A stretch of DNA of 64,000 nucleotides from Angiostrongylus vasorum (Eukaryota; Nematoda; Chromadorea; Rhabditida; Metastrongylidae). The stretch lies in contig JADANN010000461.1 of NCBI GenBank assembly GCA_018806985.1, positions 248,001 to 312,000 of the forward strand. Direction: 5' to 3'. A model generated the notes under the pieces. The model was not told where the DNA came from. It ran no database searches and saw only the letters and a list, made by a program, of their open reading frames with translations. Shown piece after piece: positions 52,901-63,236 of the stretch. Every line of letters starts with the position of its first letter. Position 1 is the first letter of the stretch. The position numbers and the translations under genes were made by a program.

Positions 52901-55900
52901 TTGGGCCAAACACCTCCATAACCAAACAGAGAAAACGCTGAACCAAGATTTCAATCACATTGAACACAGCTTTGCACACTCACCGCTTTCTATGAGTCTT
53001 CCACTGAGTATGTCAATTCTGTGCGGTTGGTCTCCACGCGACATACTCAGTGGAAGCCTCATAGAAAGCGGTGAGTGTGCAAAGCTGTGTTCAATGTGAT
53101 TGAAATCTTGGTTCAGCGTTTTCTCTGTTTGGTTATGGAGGTGTTTGGCCGAATAGATTGCTGTCAACTTGACCTTTCCAGGCTCTGAGGAAGGCGAAAT
53201 GCGCCGAAACGTCAGCTTGTTCGTGAATGAAGAATAAAAATAACACCGCATGTTTGCTCAACAAGAATACGAAGAATTACTGCATCAATGCCGAGGTTAA
53301 TAGAAATTCGGGCGTGGGAGTTGAAAATTTAAATTATTTAACTATCGATCCGAAGCGAAAAGTGTATAAGATGAGCTTGTCAATGAAGTATAATAGTACA
53401 GCATTCGAAAAGAAAACTGCTGCTAGAACACACACCACTTACTTATTTGGATACTTGAACGGTCCGCCTTCACGAGATGTGCGGTCCCCAGCACATTGGC
53501 CATTCGTTTCTTTCTCTCGCAATCGTAGTCCATGGTGGTGGTCTTGTTCGAACATGGTAGCGCGTGCGAGTCTCATACCGTGATCTGTAAAAATAACTGC
53601 AGCTGCGAGTACAGCTAATTAACTTTGTTTACGAACACGTCCGCCCAACGTGTAGGTGGTCGTTCTAGGGGACGTTTCCATTTTCTTGGAGTCCACTCTA
53701 TTGTTCTTTTCGTCCATCTGTCGCCTGTTCTCCTCATTATGTGACCGGCCCATCTATGTTTCGCTATGGATGTGTATTCTCCTGGATCTCGAAGATGTGA
53801 CAGATTTCGAAGGTCAAAGCTTCGCATTCCGGCTAGATATTGAGAGTGCCGGTTATGTTTCAGAAGACATCGCTCAAGCGCTCTATGAGTAGTGCGAAGC
53901 ATTCTTGACGTGGTTGAGGTATCAACCCACGTCTCTGCAGCACAACAGAGCGCTGGGAGGACCGTAGAATCGAAAAGATGAGCGCGGATTTTCGGGTCCC
54001 TTCAGTTGGTCGGTGGCATCTTTGAGAGACCCGAATGCGGCCCAAGCTGCCCTCCTTCTTCTGTCTAGCTCCCTCATGTTGTTTTCCATGTTCATTGATC
54101 GCCAAAGGTATACGTACGAGATGGTCTCTGCAATCAGAGAGCCATCGAATTCAAAGAACACATTCAAGGGAATGAAATCACAAATCAGAATTCAATTTCT
54201 GAAGAACCTAATACTTTTTTCCGAGAATGAGCTAGATTCAAGGGATTAACTTCTTGTTTCACTTGTTCCGTACTGACATATAGTTTATGTTTGCGTATAT
54301 GTATACGTACATATCCATCCAGTTATGCCACCGCTCCAGGATGTTTTTCTACTTTTCCTCCCTTTCGATCTTCGTCTTTAGTGGTCTTTTTCATGTATGG
54401 TAACAAATACAGTTATCATGCCATAGTGTATAGAAGGAGCTGCGAATACAATAGGTTGACACACAGCGAGCAGGGCTGTCAACATTATACTTGCTCGATT
54501 ATCATCGGTCTGAATTGCATGGTCCATCTTGATAAAGTGTACTCTTGTCTAAAAGATCACTACAAGCGCTTTGTGAGTGCTGTATAAAAATTTTTGCCGC
54601 GATTTGAATGTCTATTTAAACTTCATAGCGCTTGAAAAATATCTGAGTCAAAACGGTGAGCGTGGAGCTTTATGTCGGTCAACTGATTGGTGGTTTCTTT
54701 GAAAATTCGGAATGCAGCACATACTGATTTCCTTTTTTCTGTGCAGTTCTTCCTCCATGTCGTTTTTTTCTGTTCATGGAACGCCTAAGGTACGTGTATG
54801 AGTGGTGTCTACAATCAAAGAACCGTTCATCTTGATTTATTACAGGCGCAACTGGGAGTTTTCATGAACAGGATTTTTTTTTCCGATATATGGATTGTCC
54901 TCTCCTTGTTCCACCGTCAGCATTGTTTTTTGTGGTTCTATATAATCAGCTTGACGAGAGATTTGACAGAAATTTACCACCAATGCACATGCATATTTCG
55001 TTCAGATCTAATGATTTTATCTTCATTGGTAACATTATGGTGAAATACTTTAGTGTTGCTCTCTCGAACCTCTTTCGTTACGAAGGTGGTGAAACATCGA
55101 CAGGGGATGGATTTTTATCCTGTGGCTACGGAAGCAGCTAGCTAGAGTTCCAATGTAGAAGGCTATCACTCCTTGGCTGACCATCGCCGATAGGAATGGG
55201 TTCTTTACGATGCTATCGAACACTTTTTTCGCAGTCAAAAAGAGAAATGAGGAATCCCAAGAGACGGTTTAAACGTCATCCATGCAGCAAAAACGCTGTA
55301 TGAATTCGTCTTGCTCAATTGGTTAGGTTTCATTCAAAGTTATTGATTTGTACGTTACAATGATCTCAGTTAAGCTCTTAAGCTCCTAGAACACTTTGGA
55401 TAAGGAAATCGCGTGGTGATTCCGAAGATTCCTTTGGTGATCCTTCTTGGTCAAAATGAAGATTGCGCCTTAAGTGCTCCGCTGATCAACGATCCTTTCC
55501 TTTTTAAAATCTGTTGTCATATGTCGGAGGTATAATATGTGTCAGAGAGGGGGAATAATTTCAAAAGTGATACAGTGTCCTTTCCTTCCCGCTCCTGCTT
55601 ATCACTGTTTTCTTCTGCACACTGTGTGGCTGGAATACATATCCTTTTGTACGCGATTACTCATTGTTCTTCTTACTTACTTCTTGAATGGCCCGTCCTC
55701 ACTGGCTGTGCCGGCCCCCAGCATAATCTCCATTTTTTGGAGACTTGCTGGTTAAGCCATTATAGTTCTTTGGAGTCCCGAGGTCAGTCTGGCCAAGGTC
55801 TGTACTAGGTCCTCACCACTACAGGCAGTCGCAGCCCTTGTGGATCAGAAGCAGATTTACTAGGATGTGACTTTGATATCAGAACGGTGGTGGATCCTGG

Positions 55901-58900
55901 TATTGGTTTACTCTTAGCTAGGCTTCCTGGTGGAAACGCCGGACTCCTTCTCAGCTTGGGAGACTCTGCCAGGCGATGAGTCCCCCCACTGTACATTGCA
56001 GTCCGACACCCAGGAACACCTCCCAGCCACGATGAGGCGGTAAACCGTTGGGAGGCATTGTTCTTCACTATGAAATATTAGAGAAGTTGTTCTTCATTAC
56101 TTGTTAATTTTAGTCGCTGATGTCAAACAGCTTCTATTAACATTGATACATTTATAGATTGTGTTTATATTGGCTTGTTGTTTACATAGTGGTTTAATTA
56201 TGCAGGTATAAGATTACGTTGTGGAGAACCGAAGTTTGAGCGGAACAAAAGGAGGGCTCAATGATTACTCCATATATTTACGTCGTATGAATCGCGAAAA
56301 CTACTTGTAGTTAAGATTTCTAGTCCGAAGGAAGTGGTTGAAGGTAGATCCATGTTATATTCGTATAGATACAGACTTTTTCTGTCTGTATTATAACTGC
56401 TCCTGAAAGGATCTTCTACAATGGATATTGATTTATATTTCTCTTGCATGTACTGTATTTGGATCTACTGTCAGTTTTTTTTTCGTATATCAAACAACTT
56501 AGCTGTGGTGGAGGTGCGGTCCAAGCATCTTGATTGTAATGCGTATTTGATACATCCTCCCCAAGTGGTTTACTTAATCATCATTGAAGGTGTCCATTAT
56601 TAAAAGAAAATAAAGGATGAAAGATCCCAGCATTGATCAATCCCTGAGGGGTGTGCCGTCTTCATTAAACATCGATGGAGGTGATTGAATGCATATCTGG
56701 CCTCTACAATGACTCGCGGTATCCAGCAGGTGCTGCTATCCTCCCAGGCAGGTCTAGTACCAATTTGCCGATCCCCGGAGAGATGGAGGGCTTGGTGAGC
56801 CACAGGCGCGGAGACCGATCCTGTATGTGTATCGCGGGGCGCCTCCGACCACTGCGCTACATGCGCCCATTATTATGGAACTGAAATGTAGGGCAGAGTT
56901 TTGTCACCCCAGCATGGTGTCGTTGACAAGCGCATACTTTCTGCAGCGATAGGGTGAGATCATCATCTGAAGAAGATATAAACTACCTGCGCAAGACACT
57001 GCTGTTGCTTCCAACACGTGATTTGTCAGATTGAAAGGCTTCCAACTAGCAGTAAACCAGGTAGATCGCACGCGCGAAAAGAAAGAACTGAATGAAATTG
57101 GCAACTATCGGGCAATCCGCTTGCTTTCTTCGATATAAAAACTCTAGTCAGGTCATAATTATCATCAGTACTGACAAAACATCAGGCAAAAAAATGGGTG
57201 TGAGAGAGATTACGGTTTCGAGATAGGTTCATTACCACAGATCGTATAAGTATTCGTTTTCGCTAAATAGCGGTAGGCAACAAATCGCTTTTCCACTCAA
57301 TTTCGCCACTTTGGACGTAATGGTCACGTCAGTTTAGAAGTTCACAGTGGCAGTACTCTTCCACCAAAATTATTCAGCAGAGCGTTCAAGAATGTCCTTC
57401 AAGCAAGAGCTAGTATTACGAAAATGGTGAAATTCAACTTTGGAATACTACACTGCCTTCGCTTCGTTAATAAAATCGAGCTCATAGCATCAAACATTAG
57501 TCAGATAGAAAGTGTTCATTAGTCTTCAAAGCGCTTGTGAAATGATTCATTTTCCTTTCAACCTAACGAAAACGATATTCATGAGAAGAGTTAATGACGA
57601 TCCATTGACGCATAACGGAGTGAGTAACCCCAAACGCTCGAACTAAGTAGGAAAAGAACTAAATACGTAACTGCATAGCTGAGCAATAAACAAACTAGTT
57701 GATTATTGAGTAGCGTTGAAAATATTTCTTGTAATGGTTTAGTGCGCAGAAACCTTCACGCATCATGTAAAGGATGAAAGATTAGTAAGTTCTATCGAAA
57801 ATGCTATCAAAGGAATGCTTATAGGAGTACCGCTTACCTTAATCATGTAACAATTAAGAGAAGTGGAATTTCCGGTCTACGTCGACTAACAAAGATCAGC
57901 AACGCTATGGCACATACTAAGGTGTTGAAAATCGAATGAATTCGTAAATCTGTTCCACGGGAGCTTACACGCACAACAGGACGAGTACTAACTCGATTAT
58001 TACCCATTTATGAACATTATAGACCTTCTTTCCACTTTGATAAAGAGAATGTCTTTGAAAAAAAGTACAATTTTGTTTGTATCACTCGACAGGAAAGACC
58101 CATTGGGTAGCTAGCTCTCTTGCACACGACAGCGACTAATAGAGATTTTATCGGCATGCAGTCAAGCCTATGGGGATAGATGATACTGGTCACGTGTTCT
58201 TCACTTTTTAATTCTTCAAAATGAGTTTTAGGGAGGTGCAGTGCTCATTGGTATTATCTAAAATCTATGGAATGTTTTACTATCAAAGAAAATTTCAAGG
58301 AGAAAGACTTAACAAAAAAAGTCACGTGATATTGTTTACAGGTATTGAAGGCGTGAAATCGTTTATCGAAGAGCGTTTCTGCATGCATTTTGGTCCGACC
58401 GCCGAAAATCCTCAACGAGTGCTGAGCGCTGAAGAGACCGAAGAGCAAGAGTTTCTCATCGATCACTCGGCGTTCATTATTAAAGTGATTTTGCGCATGA
58501 ATCACTTAGAGCCAGATGATTATAGTGAGTTCCGACTATTTTTGGTAGAAGGCACATTAACTTTTTGGTAGGAACAATTGGTACAGAGAGAACGAAAGAG
58601 AAAGAAAACCTGAAGAACACAGGGAAATCGGGACTGTATAAACGTAATGCTCGAGGAGGTACATTCTACACAATGCACTTGATGCTAAAACAATCCTCAC
58701 TTTCATCATTAAACGAACACGTCTTGGCTTAAAATAGGTTTTAGTGGTTGGAATTAAAATCGTTAGAATGTACAGATTTTTTGTTTGAAGATAAAAATTT
58801 TTTCTTATTCTACGAAGATAGGAATATGTTTCTTCCACTTTATTACTTGAAAGCTCATATTTCGAATACGAAAGCGAATTAACAAGTGGGGTTCTGTCCA

Positions 58901-61900
58901 GCAAAACGTGATGGTGTTTCTCAGTGAAAGGGCATCATGTGTTATTATATGTATATGTGGCAAATGTAAGAAGAGAAGAATTGTACCGTATTAATCCTAT
59001 AGCTTTTTCAGTAGGCAAAATCAAGAATTTCTATTCGACTGCCAAGAACAAACTTTTTTTCCGTCAGAGAGAAGTTCGAGATAAAGAACTGGAAGAAATG
59101 AACAAAAAGCGTCAGCGCATGTTTGATCGATTTAGGTGAGAAATAGAAGTCGATTATTTTTGCAACTACCATGTCACTTCTCTCGAAGGTATTCTTGGGG
59201 TCGACCTAGGAAGCGCTGCTATTAATTTCCGGCTTGTGACATTTACATTTTTCAATGCAAATGTGCTGTGGACAGTCCAAATGCATTCTTTTCAAGATCG
59301 ATAAAATTCATTTCCTGTGAACAATAATTGAGAACTTTCCGATTCCGTTGTCTAAGGATACCAGAGAAACAATCGGTTCTTTCAGTAATTGTACTGTGGA
59401 TACTGTACTCTGCCAGAACTCCCTGTTGTTTGTAAAACGATATTGCAAGCGTCGGAGGTAATCAACTCTCATACAAGACTCTGCAGATTCTGAATCAAAA
59501 TAGAGCATTCATTTCCTTCTATACGTTTTATTCTACCTTTGCAACCCATAAGGCTGATAAGTGAAGGCGCTAAACAAGAAAATTTTCGCTAGACAACCTC
59601 CCATCTCTGAAGTTAATCTTTTAGTACTTAGTTTGACTTTTCATATGAACACTCAACGTCTTGAGGTTCTGTATTAGCTGATGAAGTTTATGACCTTATT
59701 CGCTGTACTAGTAGAACAGGACTAAGTATTTTTTGCTAAGGGAATTGTTAAAACTGCTAAATATCTACGCCAAGCACTATTGCCTTTCATGTAGGATTCC
59801 ACTTTACCATAGAATTAAGAGGTGCTCTGAAAAGGCTATTATCTTGTTGTTTCTTTGCAACGCCTCACTTTGACAGAGGTGTTGCTCTGATACATATGGG
59901 CAACTTCTACATGTGTCTTTTCTAGAATACACCATTTTTTTTACCTAAGAGTGTTGTTAGATCAGGAATAATCTCGAAGACTATAACCCTAGAAATGAAC
60001 GACGGAACGATCCAATTCATGGGGTTCTCTTGGTAGAGCAGCTAAATTAAAGTAGCTTGAATAGGTCAGGCAGCAATTACGCAGACCATATGCTACGTCT
60101 GTTTGAAACATTTACCTTCAATGAGCGTGCACAATGACATCAAAGAGCTCAAACTCTTCCGAGTCCTGTGGGAATTGACATAGAATATGGAACATAAAAT
60201 AGCCTGTCTCATCATAATAAATGATGGTCCGTGAATGAGAAATGGACTTGCGAAAGAATTCGTAGAGAAGCAAAGCGGCATTGTGAGATACTTCTTCATT
60301 CAGCAGGGCGGGTAAGTTTGTGTAAGTTATTAAGTAGCTAAAATCGAGAAACATCTTTGTCTATGTGGTACCGCCGTCTCGATTTTCTTTTCCTATGGGC
60401 ATAGTAAGGGATCAGTGTTTTTGTTGCAGTTCCGACATCAGAGTAACGTAAAATCATGTTTGAGAAAAAAGGCAAAAAAGGGCCTCGGTTGGCGTAACGG
60501 ATAGACAGCATGTAAAGCCTCGGTAAGAGTAATCACAGGTTCGAAGCCCACCTGAGATTCCGAGTTTTGCTCGTACCTCAACATCCTTGTGGTTAAACTT
60601 CACATATCCCGCCATGAAAAAAAAGAACATGCAATAAATAAAAAGTTAGGACCAAGAAGTCCTTCAAATCATTTGTTGGTATTTAAGGACAAGAGAAGAG
60701 TACTTGGCTCGAGTAAGAGATGGCGAAGAAAGTTCAGATGGTGATGATTTCGATGACAGTGATGATGATGATGATGATGATGTGGAAAGGAACGGTTCAG
60801 CTACGAAAGAATATGAAGATGAGCTTATTACTCAGATGAAGAAGTTGAATTTGGGTATCAGTTCTAGTCAAGGCAAGTGTACATTTTTTAAACAACGTTA
60901 GTAAAGGAAGGATATTTCAGACCAATAATTTGTTTGGGTATTTACCTGCTTGCCATCTGTTTTATTTACATTATTGTTGTTTTTTTTTGTGTGGCTGCGG
61001 ATTGTTTGACTGGATATCCTAGAATTATCTCCAAGTGAAAAATTCGCTCGTTTATCTTCTTTTAATATGTAGTGGGTCTTACTTTTTTGTACTTAAGGGT
61101 TTCGTACCATTGGAAGGGATAACAGAATCATCTTTTCCATTGAGCAGCCAACAAATCTACAATTTGCTATGAATTCCACTTTTTAAAGTTTATTTTTTAT
61201 CTGAGCTGAGTTTTTTTCATATTTTAGTAGACAGTTGCATTCGTGACATGTTAGCCAATCTTCACTTACGGCCATCTTGTCCTCCCCGTGTGAGATGTTC
61301 CAGTCCTCCTCGGGAAGAAATCAGGTGCACTCTATAATTCATGTTATATAGCATCTATTGAATGCAGGTATTGGGTGTAATGTCAAAGGTATTGAACAAA
61401 AATAAGAAAAATGTAAATAATTGTAAAGACAACAGCATGGAGACTATACCTACGAGTGTTTTAGCTCTTTCACGACCATGCGCATTGATTTGAATGATCT
61501 TCCCAAGTGCGCCGCAATAACACGCGGCCCAATGGGCCAGCCACGCCAAAGTGGACACGGTAGCGAAAGTGTTGGACCGTTTGTATTGTAAGGACCATTT
61601 ATTGCACAAGGTTGACCGAAACTGCTTGCCTTTCAATATTTTCACGTAGGTAGATTACTTGTGGATCAAATAATCCCTTCACGACCCTTTCTAGTCGATC
61701 GATGACTTGCTGAACACAGGTTCTTTTTCCGAGGCTGGTCCATGTATAGGTGTTATATATGTACTATACATCGTATACTTGCAAAAAACCCGTTTCGGTA
61801 CGGTGGAATAGAATCGGTTGGTATAACAAAAAATGAAAGAGACGCAGAAACACACTTCAGCCATCAAGCAAAACTATAGGGAAGGCTTTTAACATGGTGG

Positions 61901-63183
61901 TTAGATAATGGACGAATTTTTTTTTCATCACGCACAACAGCTGTCCAAGAACATGGGGAAATAAACAGAAGAACATAACTGGTGTGTAGAAATTAGAAAG
62001 GCCTGGAGAAAAATATGGGGATAACGAACAATAGAACGATAATAAGGTTCATAAGGATAAGGTTAGTAGAAATCCTGTCGTGGGAATGGAACGATGATCT
62101 CAACAAACCAGTGGCCGTGTCTCTTGGGCGCATGGACTATACATCTTCATGTTAGTGCGCATCTCAGTTGCGCTCCAGTGGCATGCAGTCGTGGAAGGCT
62201 TAACAGTATTGTTTCCATTGTTGTCTAATGTCATAGATGTGAATAAAGAATTTCATGAACATAAGAGATTTGATGTTCAGGAAAGATGATTTTTCTGTGG
62301 ATGTTTCATGTTCAAACGATGAAGAACGTGGTAATGAGAGACTGCATCCTGTAACTGGTAAAACATTTCGACAAAAAAATAGGTCCAACTTTCTCAGTTT
62401 TCACGAAATGATATGGATAAAATATTTGTTTGAGTCAACAGTTTTAGACAATGAAAAAAGAGCTCCTATCGAGATTACTGAAAACCGCAATCTCTGTCGT
62501 GAGTTTTTTTCTTTTCATATATTTTTTCACCTCTTTCGCTTTTTTTTCATTACCGTTAGTCACGCGACATTTCTAAAATTCCTTCAGTGTTCGACTGGTC
62601 TGAGGACATATTTCCAGGTATGTTTGCTTATATGAGATCTTTAGCCATTGTTCAGAAGTTAACTTCTATAATGCTGAGATATTTGCAAAATTCCGGACCG
62701 CAGGTGTCTGCGATGGGGAACGAGCGCGCTATTGTCCTTTCCGGGGAGTAACGCCTTCACCTCCACACCATGCGGGTCCTTCGTTTCGCCTGTCTCTCAG
62801 CTGATTCTATCGATTACTTTGCCATCAGCATATCACCCGTCAACGGGATTGATCTGGGGAGCCCAAATAGGCATTGAACCTAGTTAAGCTGAGGCTATAG
62901 TTACAACCACAATCTTAACCTTTTTGTTTACTGCCTATTCTTTTTAATGGCAGGGTATGTTGCGAAAGTTACTTCCCCGGAAAGGACATTAGCGCGTTCC
63001 TTCCCCACCGCAGACACCTGCATTTCGCAACATACCCTGCCATTGAAAGGAATGGGCAGTAAATAAAAAGGTGGAGGTTCAGAAGTTAGATCGAAATGCT
63101 GTGCCACTCGTAGATAGCTCTTTTTGCTGATTTAGTTATAGTTGTGGTTATGTACCAGTTTATATATAGCTTTCATAAATGTG

Positions 63184-63236
<53 letters not shown>

